From assembly GCA_030760725.1 (NCBI GenBank), contig JASWHV010000019.1, forward strand, positions 37,451,944 to 37,515,943: a stretch of DNA of 64,000 nt. The letters run 5' to 3'. This document shows positions 10,768 to 21,788 of this stretch, one piece after another. The notes under the pieces are model-generated. The model saw only the letters and a list, made by a program, of their open reading frames with translations. It was not told the DNA's origin and searched no databases. Each line of letters begins with the position of its first letter. The first letter of the stretch is position 1. The DNA is from Neostapfia colusana. Its lineage: Eukaryota; Streptophyta; Magnoliopsida; Poales; Poaceae. The position numbers were made by a program, and so were the translations under genes.

Positions 10768-11510
10768 CCCCGCGGGCCCGAGAGTTTAAATTTTTCCCCT
10801 GATTTTCAGGATTATTCCAAACTCCAAATCCTCATAACTTTGGCTAGAAAGCTCCAAATCAAGTGAACCAAATTTGGTTGGATTTAGCTCTCTGAGCACT
10901 TTCCAGCAATACCAAATTCAGCTCATGAAAGTGAATAGTTTTCCAGAATTAAATCCCTAAATTTTAAACTGTCAGGAATTTTATCTGGAGAACTACTCTA
11001 TGAAAAATTCTGAAATTTGGCTGAGAGGTTCATTAGACAATCCCTGAATCCCAGTAAAAATTTCAGACTCATCCATGTTCATTTAGTTACTCTGATGGGG
11101 TGATTAAGAGAACTGCCCTGAGAAAATAGAAAAATGTACAGAAACATTTTTCAGATTTTTCTCAAATCTTAATTAGGGCATAACTTTCGGTAGAATTCTT
11201 CAAATGACATAAAACCAACTCCATTAGAACCATCTTAAAGTCTAGTTTCCAGAAAGTAATGGTTGGAGCCATGAAAACCCCTGGAATCATCCAGAGGCTC
11301 AATTATTGACCAAATGGGCTTCTATTTGTACAAGGTTCAAATGAACTTTGTTTCAAATAAAACTTGGTCACAACTCTGGTTAGGACCCTACCAGTCCACC
11401 ATAAAAATTTCAGAACCAAAGGGAAGGGCTAGCTAGAGTTATTAGCAATGAGGTATTCCAGTTCACACATTGCATTCAAATTAACATGTAGTATTGTATT
11501 AAACGTGTAG

Positions 11511-11588
11511 CCATTGAAGAAGAGACTCCGGAAGTGCTGGACTTCCTCCTTCCGGAAGAGGAACTAACCCCTGACCAGCAGCAACAAG
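11511..11588 (+). other. R4 5' LTR candidate exon a
   Basis: 78 nt between a GTGTAG acceptor and a GC donor (CAACAAG then GCAAGC). It is phase 1 at both ends and encodes the acidic EEETPEVLDFL...PEEELTPDQQQQ block. Confidence 0.5.
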
Positions 11589-11785
11589 GCAAGCCCTGGT
11601 TTGCATTAACCCTTTTATAAGTCTTACTTTGTTTACATGTATCATATGAAGTATGATTGTGCATTAGGTATAGGATGAATGAAACCCCACTTGCATAACC
11701 AAAGGTTCCTAAAAGAGTGAGGGTAGTGTCTAAGACCTCGAGTAGATAGGCTATGCTTAAAGATTCATAGGGCTTCGGTACAAGT

Positions 11786-11806
11786 CGAGTAGTTGGAATC
11801 TACTCG
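11786..11806 (+). other. R4 5' LTR conserved hairpin
   Basis: CGAGTAG / CTACTCG stem with a 7-base loop. Equivalent hairpins lie in R6 (29377-29396, 9-bp stem) and R8 (58971-58991), and the same motif is in R2, R7 and R9. Confidence 0.55.
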
Positions 11807-12613
11807 CGATATAGGCTTGGGACGCACGGGTTCGGTTGAGCGATGTGAGATCACATTAGTAATGAAAATGAGGCTAGGCAGGGTCTAGGGCGCAGCAAGA
11901 GGGAGTCTTGTGTGCGCAGCCCTGTCTGTGTCGATTGAGGACCGAGCCGTGTGCAGCCCACGCTGATCAAGTTTGAACGTACCGAAGGCATATCGGATAT
12001 ATGGGCCCCGATAAACCGATGTAGCCTAAACCTCCGGGCGTCGAGGCATAACGCACTGATTTATAGGTGTAGGCTGAGGGCAGCAAGGTGGAAATCTGCC
12101 AACGGGCATAGAGAGATGCTCCGTGTGGGGAACCTCCTGCTCGTTTCGGTACGACCGGTTCGACGTTTGGGCTGTTGGGTGAAAGGTTGTCCCGTACGAC
12201 ATCGAGTGAGCGTGCTGTGCAGCTCCACGGGTGGGCGTACGTGACGTGCTCTTTGGGTTTCCCTGCAGGTGTATATCGAGTCGATTCGCCGTCCCTCACG
12301 GTGAAGAGTACCTCTTGGTCACTGAGTCGTGTCATAGATTAATGGATGAAACATGTTGATTCAATATTGCTGGTTGATATAATTGTATTGCTACATGTGT
12401 GCCACCAAATACTGCTTACTAAATTTCAGACTTCATGAACTGTTAACTTGTTGCTAAAAGATGAACTAAGGATGAACTTGTAGGCGTGTCCTTTTGCTGA
12501 AATGTTACTATCCTATGTCCATTGTACCCCTCATGTAGAGTTTCATGCTTAGGTGAGTCGGTTAAGCCTTGCTGAGCCTTTGTGCTCACGATTGCTGCTT
12601 AAGTGTTTTTCGG

Positions 12614-12711
12614 GTGAGGAGCCACCCACGGACTCGGAGTACGAGTCCACCGGCGAGGGTTACCCTCCGTCGGGGACCACGGCTGAGTGGGAGCCGTACA
12701 CACCGCGCTGA
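12614..12711 (+). other. R4 5' LTR candidate exon b
   Basis: 98 nt ending at a TGA (12709-12711). It encodes an acidic peptide ending in the EWEPYTPR motif. The AG acceptor just upstream is changed to GG in this LTR but intact in the 3' LTR (22814-22911). Confidence 0.45.
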
Positions 12712-12972
12712 GCTGAGGAGTGCAGCTAGTGTGGGTTACCCTAGGGCTGAGCAACCAACTTTTGCTAGATAGGCGGGCGTGAGTTGTATAGTGTAGACTT
12801 CCGCTGTGTAATATAAACAATAGTTGTAACTGAAGTTTGTACCTGTTTGTACAGTTTCAGTTATTTTTCCCATGTAATATATTATGTTCTTATGACGTGT
12901 GCTGTCAGGTGTCGCATCGCGTGGCACCACCCTCTGCGATCCTAGATGAGCGGATTCCGGTCCGCCACAGCC

Positions 12973-12984
12973 TGGTATCAGAGC
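12973..12984 (+). other. R4 primer-binding site (initiator Met tRNA)
   Basis: TGGTATCAGAGC three bases after the LTR end (GCC spacer). Confidence 0.95.
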
Positions 12985-13354
12985 TGCAGTGGGGATAGCA
13001 CAGTACTTAAGGACTGCATTATGGGAAAAACTTAGGTATACGGTGAGGAATCGGTAGCTGCCCAAGTAAGGACTATATTAGTATAGTTACTTAAAGAAGC
13101 AAATACTAACCTATGTGTTATAATTCTGAATTTTAATTATGTAACGACGCACCTACGCTCTGGTAAGTATGGTAAGGAACGCCACCGAAAGCGGTTCAAT
13201 TTTGGTTAGCTCCCTGATGAGGAACGTGGTTCAGGGATGGAGTCTCACAGCTTGGCGTGAGATGTCAATATGAAACTCTTGAACTCTTCATGTTCCTGAG
13301 TTCATATGAAACGCTGATCCCTAGCGTGCATTAGGCAAGTAAGTGGAGACCCCA

Positions 13355-13374
13355 TCGCGTGGTCAGTAACGCGA
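13355..13374 (+). other. R4 leader hairpin 1
   Basis: TCGCGT / ACGCGA stem, loop GGTCAGTA, flanked by GGAGACCCCA. R7 has the identical hairpin at 37034-37053. R6 has the same loop but stem TCACGT / ACGTGA, a paired change. Confidence 0.7.
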
Positions 13375-13516
13375 GAGTGTGTTCGTCTGGAAGTAGCCTA
13401 GGGGGACATACGCAGCGCTTGCCATCGGCGTGCCCTGCAGGGCAGTAGCTGGTATCTGTTGGGTTGATAACATTCCCAACTGTGACGACCCGTTCATGAC
13501 CTACTCGGGTTCCCCG

Positions 13517-13537
13517 TCGTGTGGTGTTGAAACACGA
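13517..13537 (+). other. R4 leader hairpin 2
   Basis: TCGTGT / ACACGA stem with 9-base loop GGTGTTGAA after GGTTCCCCG. It is a second version of hairpin 1 about 160 bp downstream. R7 (36871-36891) and R8 (57195-57215) have the same pair arrangement. Confidence 0.65.
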
Positions 13538-14814
13538 TCACGTGCCTTGAGACGTGACTTAGCTCAAGGACGGCCGTATGACAATGATACGGGCGTTTGT
13601 ATTTACTTTAAATATGGTACTGCCTGAAATGGAAACAAAACCCTTGAGTGAACCATTATTGTGTGGTCTTTTGCAGGTATTAACCATGTATGTATTCGGG
13701 TAGAAAACGTGTGCGAGAGACCGTTTAGTGCTACATTTGAGACGTATATGCCGGTATAATGCGGTTAGGATTTTCTTTTGTGAGGAACGTAGTACCGAGA
13801 TATTGTAGTCATATGCATGAAAACAATAACAAGGAATTAAAATCTATAGGTTCAACATTTAGGACCCTGATTGGGTATAAGAATGGGATAGTGGAGCAGT
13901 GTAGCCAAAAGACATAAAAACAGAGTGCTCTGTTTTGGGCAGCACGTTTGCTGATCTTCAACAGGGCATAACTCACAGGTCTTTTAGCCCAGAGAGGTGT
14001 GCTATATAGTTCTGGGAAGATATTTAAGTACTCTACAACTTTGTTGTAGACTCCCAGAGCTGAAACACACCTTAAGATGGCTTAAATTCCAGAGGAATGT
14101 AAACTGTCCAGAACCAGGACAGAGTAAAACATTCTCGGAGCTGTTTTGTTTTTCAAACATAACTCCCAGTAGCAAAACCCAAAAATTTCATATGATACCT
14201 CCATAGAAAGAGTAGAAGATGTGTGATATCTTTGCAATTCAAAGTTTCTGAAGTTTCAGCACAGATTTCAGTGGAAACTCGAATGGAAAACAGCAACTTC
14301 CAAGGGAGGTGCTGTTAAAAATTCTTCCAGAAATTCTGCTGACTTTGAATTAGCATAACTTTTTAACCAAGGCTGATCTGGGGGCAATTCAATACTCGTT
14401 GGGAAGATACTGAAGTTAACTTTAACTTTGGTATTCAACTTGAGTCATGAAAATGCCCAGAACCAGATCAAAACTTGGAATAGGTAGAAACTGGTCATTC
14501 TGACAGAAGAATGACAGTTGAACTCTTTGGAGAGGGTGTTGTACCCAACAGGTGGATACGTGATGACAACATGATAATAATGTCTCGTAGAGACCAAAAC
14601 CCAGTTATGGTGAGCTTCCAAAATGGAGGTTCATCAAGTTGGATTAAACTAGCTTGTGTTTGGTCTGGTAATGGTGTAGCTTGTGCAAAGTTATTGCATT
14701 ATCTACTTACGAGATATATCGCATGTTTTTGTTGTCATAATGTTTTTACGTCCATTTCTATTGGACTGCATGCAAAATGTTGCGGGACTGATGTTTAATG
14801 TCATGTGGTTGCAG

Positions 14815-17800
14815 ATGGTTCGTACTAGGACCACGCACGAGTTGGTGGCTCTAGCCAACAGGGAGGCGATGACTCCCAGCCACCGGCCTACGACAGTACC
14901 CCGCAGCAGCAGCCACCACCGCCGCCTCCGCTTACTCTAGCGGATGTGATAGCGGCACTGGTGGGAGGTCGTGAGGAGCAGACCGACCTGCTCCGCACGA
15001 TCGTGCAGAATACGTCCCAGGCGGGGGGACATCAAGAGCGAGAGCCTCGTGAGCCCCGCGAAGTGTCGTACTCGGATTTCATGAGTACGCACCCTCCAGT
15101 GTTCACCGAAGCTGAAGAACCACTGGAGGCTGACAACTGGCTGCGGACTATCGAGTCCAAGTTTGGGCTGCTCCAGTGTACGGAGCGACAGAAGGCCCTG
15201 TTCGCAGCACAGCAGCTCCACGGTGCCGCTGGTGCGTGGTGGGCGAATTATGTCGCCTCACGTCCGGCTGTCCATGCCGTGGAATGGCAAGAGTTCCTGG
15301 AGGCGTTCCGCGCCTACCACATTCCCCCCGGAATCATGAAGAGGAAGTTCCAAGAATTCTTGGAGCTGAAGCAGGGCGGGAGGAGTGCCCATGACTACTC
15401 CCGTGCTTTCAACCATCTGGCGCAATATGCGTCAGACTACATCTCCACCGAGGAGAAAAAGCGGGAACACTTCTATCGGGGGTTACACCCCGACATGAAG
15501 ACCCATCTCGTTCAGTGGAATCGTGGCACATTCAACGACTTAGTCAATGCCGCGATCATGCAAGAGGACGCTCAGCGGGAGTTGACAGCTGAGCAGAGGA
15601 AGCGCAGCACTCCACCTAGCAGCGGTGGTGGCGCGCCCCAGAAGTACCGTATGGTGTATCGGACACCATCCGGACAGCAGTGGCATCCACCGGCGCGACC
15701 TCAACAGTTCGGGGACGTTCGTTCCAAGCACCCCCGTTCCGTCCGCCGATGCCGCCACCAAGACAGCAGCAGACGGTACCCCGGGCGTTTCCACCGCCAC
15801 AACGCGCCCCGGGTTTCCGTCCACCTATCAGCGGGGGACCGCCCCGTTTCACCTGCTTCACGTGTGGCCAGGCGGGCCACTTCGTGAAGGACTGTCCCCA
15901 GGGGCAGCAGAGCAGCGGGCAAGCCCAGCTCCAGGGCGGTGCTCGAGGCCGACCTCCGGTGAAGAAGGTTGGTCAGCGGACTGGAGGCGTCCGCAACCTC
16001 GACAATGAGGACGCCCCAGAGGGAGACAACGTGCTGGCGGGTACGTTTACTCTCAACCATCAAGCCATCATCATACTTTTTGATTCTGGTGCAACCCACA
16101 ACTTCATTAGTGCATCATATGTGTCTAAGCATCAGCTGGAAGTTTTTCCAACCGAGTGTTCGTATATGATCTGCTCACCGGGAGGGAAGATTTCAGCAAC
16201 GATGATGGTTCCAAAAGCACCACTGTGCTTAGGTGGGAAGATATATCCCACCACTATGATTATCCTTGAGGGACAGAAGATTGATGCAATCTTGGGAATG
16301 TCATGGCTAAGCTACCATGGCGCTGTCCTGGAAACCCCATCACGGACTATTCACCTCAACTCCCCATTACACCATCCGCAGTCCCTCCTATTAGATAATC
16401 CAGTCAGAGAGGTTTCAGCAATCAATAGTGCTGAGGCTCTCAAGTTAGAAGACATCCCCGTAGTCCGGGAGTATCCCAACGTGTTCCCGGATGACCTTCC
16501 GGGCATGCCACCTGAGCGGGATGTCGAGTTCAAGATCGAGCTCGCACCCGGAACTACGCCCATATCACGGAGACCATACAAGATGGCTCCAAATGAGCTG
16601 GTGGAACTGAAAGAACAGCTCAATAATCTGTTGAGCAAGGGTTTCATTAGGCCGAGTTCCTCGCCTTGGGGATGCTCGGTGCTATTCGTGAAGAAGAAGG
16701 ATGAAACCCTGAGGCTGTGTGTGGATTACCGGCCGCTCAACGCCGTCACCATCAAGAATAAGTACCCACTGCCCCGCATCGACATATTGTTTGATCAACT
16801 TGTGGGTGCAAGTGTGTTCTCCAAGTTGGACCTTCGCTCTGGATATCACCAGATAAAGATCCGGGCAGAGGATATCCCGAAGACGGCCTTCTCAACGAGA
16901 TATGGATTATATGAATATCTCGTCATGTCCTTTGGTCTCACAAATGCTCCAGCCCATTTCATGTATCTCATGAACTCGGTGTTCATGCCGGAGCTGGACA
17001 AGTTCGTGGTAGTGTTCATCGACGATATCTTGGTTTACTCCAAGACAGAAGCCGAACAGGCCGAACACTTGCGGATCGTTCTTCAACGATTGCGAGACCA
17101 CAAGCTTTACGCCAAGTTCAACAAATGTGAATTTTAGATCAGCCAAGTGCCATTCTTGGGACATATCATCTCAGCTGAAGGCATTGCGGTTGACCCAAGT
17201 AAAATAGAGCAAGTGTTGAAATGGAAAGCTCCCACTTCAGTTCATGAAGTCAGAAGCTTCCTAGGGTTAGCGGGATACTACCGGAGATTCATTCCAAGCT
17301 TCTCCAAGCTCGCTAAGCCGATGACAGAGTTGCTGAAGAAAGGGAAGCAATATGTTTGGAACACGGCGTGTGAAGGAGCGTTCCGAACATTGGTGAAGCA
17401 TCTCACAACAGCCCCGGTCTTAGCTCAGCCGGATACAACAAAGCCCTTCGACGTGTATTGTGACGCGTCCGGTATTGGGCTCGGCTGCGTGTTGATGCAG
17501 GAAGGACGTGTGGTCGCTTATGGCTCACGCCAACTTCGGAACCATGAGCAGCATTATCCCACTCATGACCTTGAGCTTGCTGCAGTGGTTTTGGCGCTGA
17601 AAATGTGGAGGCACTATCTCCTGGGGAATTTGGTGCATCTCTACACCGACCACAAGAGCTTGAAATACATTTTCACCCAGAAGGAGCTGAACATGAGGCA
17701 ACGGAGGTGGTTAGAATTAATCAAGGACTATGAAATTGAGATTCACTAGCACCCCGGCAAGGCGAATGTGGTTGCCGATGCGCTGAGTCGGAAATCACAT

Positions 17801-19336
17801 GTCCATCACCTCACCATTACACCGGTGGAGGAGGAAGAGCCAAGTTTATACTTGGTTCCTTATGGATCGCTGTACAACCTTGCCCTCATCCCTACTATTA
17901 GGGAGGATATCATTGCAGCTCAGAAGACGGATAAAGGCATGGCACATCTCCGGAGACGGATAGACAATGGAAAGATCAAATGTTTCCGGAAAGATGATGA
18001 GGGGACGCTGTGGTTTAATGACCGCATAGTCGTACACCGGGATATGGAGTTGAGAAAGAAGATCCTCGATGAAGCTCACTTGTCCAAGTACTCCATTCAT
18101 CCGGGCAGCAACAAAATGTACCAAGATTTGAAAAAGAAATTTTGGTAGACACGGATAAAGCGGGAGGTAGCTAAGTACGTATCCGAGTGTGATACGTTTA
18201 GACGAGTGAAGGCTGATCATATGAGGAAATCAGGGCTGCTGCAACCCCTGAAAATTCCAGCATGGAAATGGGAAGATGTGAGCATGGATTTCATTGTGGG
18301 ATTACCGCTAACATCCAGCAAACATGATTCCATTTGGGTGATTGTTGACCGACTGACCAAGTCAGCTCAATTCATCCCCGTACATACACATTTTCATGCC
18401 AACCGATATGCGGAGTTATACATTGCCAGGATTCTATGCCTGCATGGTGTACCCAAGACCATAGTCTCGGACCGAGGTGCATTGTTTGTATCTCGCTTTT
18501 GGGAGCAGTTGCACGCTGCTTTGGGTACTAAACTGATTAGGAGCTCCGCCTACCACCCTCAGACAGATGGCCAGACAGAGAGGGTGAATCAAGTTCTGGA
18601 GGACATGTTGAGAGCATGTGCCATCCACCATGGTAGGAACTGGGATAATAACCTACCATTGGCGGAATTCTCGTACAACAACGGCTATCAGGTGAGTATC
18701 AAGATGGCACCCTACGAAGCTCTCTACGGTCGCAAGTGCCGCACCCCATTAAATTGGTGCGAGTCCGGTGAAAGGGTCACATTCAGGGTTGATGTGGTGA
18801 ACGACGCCGAAGAGCGCGTTCGGACAATTCAAGCCAATTTAAAAGCCGCTCAATCCCAACAGAAGAGCTACGCTGATAAGAGGCGTAGGCCATTGCACTT
18901 TGACGTTGGGGAACACGTGTACCTACGCGTGTCTCCGATGAAGGGCGTGCACCGGTTCGGTGTGAAGGGAAAGCTCGCTCCCCGTTTCATTGGACCCTAT
19001 GCTATCACCGAGAAGTGTGGACCAGCAGCGTATAGATTGGAGCTACCGGCATCTCTTGCTGGTGTCCATGATGTTTTCCATGTTTCGCAACTGCGAAAAT
19101 GTTTGAAGCATACAGCTGCTGTTCCTACCGAAGACATCAGCGAGCTGAAACCGGATTTAACATATGATGAGTATCCGGTGGAAATCCTTGATGAGAAAGC
19201 CCGAACCACGCGTAGCAGAACGTTGTGGTTCTACGAGATCCTCTGGAGTAACCACACCGTGGAAGAAGCGACGTGGGAGAGCGAGGAATTCCTTCGTTCA
19301 AATTACCCAGAGTTCATGGCTTCTCAACAAGAGTAA
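14815..19336 (+). pseudogene. gag-pol: R4 gag-pol polyprotein, broken (Tekay-type chromovirus)
   Basis: One frame of about 1507 codons once indels are allowed for. Order: Gag core (SYSDFMSTHPPVF; GAWWANYVAS), CCHC knuckle (CFTCGQAGHFVKDC), aspartic protease (LFDSGATHNF), reverse transcriptase (KYPLPRID, FIDDILVYSK), RNase H (YCDASGIGLGCVL, YTDHKSLKYI), integrase (DFIVGLPL, VSDRGALFVSRFW, HPQTDGQTERV) and a C-terminal chromodomain-like segment (EILWSNHTVEEATWE). Lesions: one-base deletions near 14841 and 15712; stops at 17135-17137, 17747-17749 and 18146-18148. The last zinc-binding cysteine of the integrase HHCC finger is phenylalanine. Gag and pol share one frame, as in the intact family, so no ribosomal frameshift is needed. 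The copy could only move with proteins from elsewhere. Confidence 0.93.
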
Positions 19337-19389
19337 GTCCCTACTACATCGCTATCTCTTCTTTTGTAATCTCGGGACGAGATTCTTTT

Positions 19390-19402
19390 AAAAGGGGAGG
19401 AA
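19390..19402 (+). other. R4 polypurine tract
   Basis: AAAAGGGGAGGAA directly before the 3' LTR; the expected plus-strand primer site. Confidence 0.9.
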
Positions 19403-21710
19403 TGTAAGGGCCTCAGTTTTGGCACACATTTGAAGTGTTCATCACCACACCACACCAATTTTCACTCCATTCGGAGTTGATCTTGACATGAGCTAAGTGG
19501 GACGAATTCAAACTTTATTTGAATTCAAAACTGAACTTGTGCTGAAATTCACTCAAACCGAACCCAATTTGAATTCTATTCAATTCAAATGGCTCAGGGG
19601 CGAATAATTTGAATCACCAGGGGTATTATGGGGCTCACTGTTCACAACAGTGATTAGGAGTAAATTTCAGAGGGTAAAACCCCGGGTGGGACCCACATGT
19701 CATAGAGGGGAGAAGGAGAAACTTGCACCCAAAGTCAGAGTCTCGGTGGGAAATCCCACCGAGCAGCTGTCGGCTGCGCCACCGAGCAGCTACCGGCGCC
19801 ACCAGCTGCTTCCCTCTCCGCGTGCTGGCGCCCAGGGCGGCTGGCTCGTGCCCCCACGCGACCAGCACCGCCTCAGCTGAGCAGGAGTCGGCCGGCTTTA
19901 TCTTCTCGCAGGCAAACCCGAGCAGCGGCATTGTTTCTCGCCGCAGCTCTCTGCTCAATCTGGAAAACCAGCAAAACCATCTCCTCCTTTGTCCCTGAGC
20001 TGCTAGACAGCCACCTGAGCTCGCACTCCACCTCTCCAATGCCAGAAACCTCGAGCTCCGACCTCCTTTGCCCAAAAACGATCGCCACCGCGGTGACCTA
20101 GCCTCAGCCGAGAGTCAGGCGCCCGTGGGCAGCGTTCCACAGGCGTTTTCACGGTCCAGCGAGAGAGGCAACAGGAGCGCGCGACCACCGTGCGGCTCTC
20201 CTCCAAGTTTGGAAGCCAACCGTGAAGAACCCGCAGAGAATTTCTAGTTTTTGCTCCGGCGACCGTAACCCAAGCTTCCGGTACGGTTTCTTTAAATTCT
20301 CGCTCTATGATTTTTCGGAGGTCATCAAATCTTACACATAGACGCTGAACTAGCCGGCAATCAAGTTCTTTTCTGCATCCGTAGCGTGAAACTGTCTAGG
20401 AGTGACGAATTTCGAGCTCCATCGAGGGCGGTCATGGCGGGCACGATCGGTCACACGGTGCCGACCGACTTGCCGCCATCCCTGAACCCTTTTGACACCT
20501 TGTCGAGCTTCCTAGAGGTACACTGATGCTGTAGGGCCGTTTGTTCGAGGTGTTGGTGGGTTTAGAAACCACGGTCGACGGTGTCGAACCTCAACCGAGG
20601 CAGCGGCACGTCGCCGAGCTATTTTCGGTCACCCCCAGCCCGACCTGACACCACCGATGTGTTCCTCGACGTCGACAACCCCCTGGCGGCGAGTTTCAGC
20701 CCCTGGGAGGTCCGGCAGCGGCGAGCCGGCGAGCCCCGAGCCTGCTCCGGTGAGGTCGGCGGCGCGGGCGTGAGAGAACGGCGGGAGGAAGACGAAGCCG
20801 GCTGGCCCACGTGTCAGCGGCTGAAGAAATTAAACCGGGACCGGGTGTGGCCGGGGATCGGCTGTGCTGGCGCGCAAATACCCTGTGAGCTCTGGTGTGC
20901 CGGACACCTCCGCGCTCGACACGTGTGGTATCTTCGGTGTGCCGGACACCTCCGCGCTCGACACGTGTCCCCGCGGGCCCGAGAGTTTAAATTTTTCCCC
21001 CGATTTTCAGGATTATTCCAAACTTCAAATCCTCATAACTTTGGCTAGAAAGCTCCAAATCGAGTGAACCAAATTTGGTTGGATTTAGCTCTCTGAGCAC
21101 TTTCCTGCAATACCAAATTCAGCTCATGAAAGTGAATAGTTTTCCAGAATTAAATCCCTAAAGTTTAAAATGTCGGGAATTTTATCTGGAGAACTACTTT
21201 ATGAAAAATTCTGAAATTTGGCTGAGAGGTTCATTAAACAATCCCTGAATCCCAGTAAAAATTTCAGACTCATCCAAGTTCATTTAGTTATTCTGATGGG
21301 GTGATTAAGAGAACTGCCCTGAGAAATAGAAAAATGTACAGAAACATTTTTCAGATTTTTCTCAAATCTTAATTAGGGCATAACTTTCGGTAGAATTCTT
21401 CAAATGACATAAAACCAACTCCATTAGAACCATCTTAAAGTCTAGTTTCCAGAAAGTAATGGTTGGAGCCATGAAAACCCCTGGAATCATCCAGAGGCTC
21501 AATTATTGACCAAATGGGCTTCTATTTGTACAAGGTTCAAATGAACTTTGTTTCAAATAAAACTTGGTCACAACTCTGGTTAGGACCCTACCAGTCCACC
21601 ATAAAAATTTCAGAACCAAAGGGAAGGGCTAGCTAGAGTTATTAGCAATGAGGTATTCCAGTTCACACATTACATTCAAATTAACATGTAGTATTGTATT
21701 AAACGTGTAG

Positions 21711-21788
21711 ACATTGAAGAAGAGACTCCGAAAGTGCTGGACTTCCTCCTTTCGGAAGAGGAACTAACCCCTGACCAGCAGCAACAAG
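21711..21788 (+). other. R4 3' LTR candidate exon a
   Basis: 78 nt, same boundaries and phase as the 5' copy, with a few amino-acid changes and no stop. Confidence 0.5.

Larger units (their letters stand above)
9203..12969 (+). repeat. R4 5' LTR, alpha family (3767 bp)
   Basis: Runs from TGTAAGGGCCTCAG to CCGCCACA. The U3 is short because about 320 bp present in R1 is missing. It contains the TCP-type site (9485-9495), a TATA-like CTTTAT (9695-9700), a GC-rich middle (9540-10800), a 32-bp duplication with CACGTG cores (10694-10767), candidate exons a and b, and a conserved hairpin at 11786-11806. Exon b's acceptor is CGG here instead of CAG. Confidence 0.95.
12985..14814 (+). other. R4 untranslated leader
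   Basis: 1.83 kb from PBS to gag, with no supported gene. The PBS-proximal 600 bp carries two related hairpins (13355-13374 and 13517-13537). The rest is AT-rich and aligns with the R9, R7 and R8 leaders. It ends in TGTGGTTGCAG, immediately before the gag ATG. Confidence 0.75.

Noticed and set aside
12973..12984. tRNA-like sequence behind the LTRs
   Set aside because: Only the 12-base complement of the initiator tRNA 3' end is present. It is a primer-binding site, not a tRNA gene.
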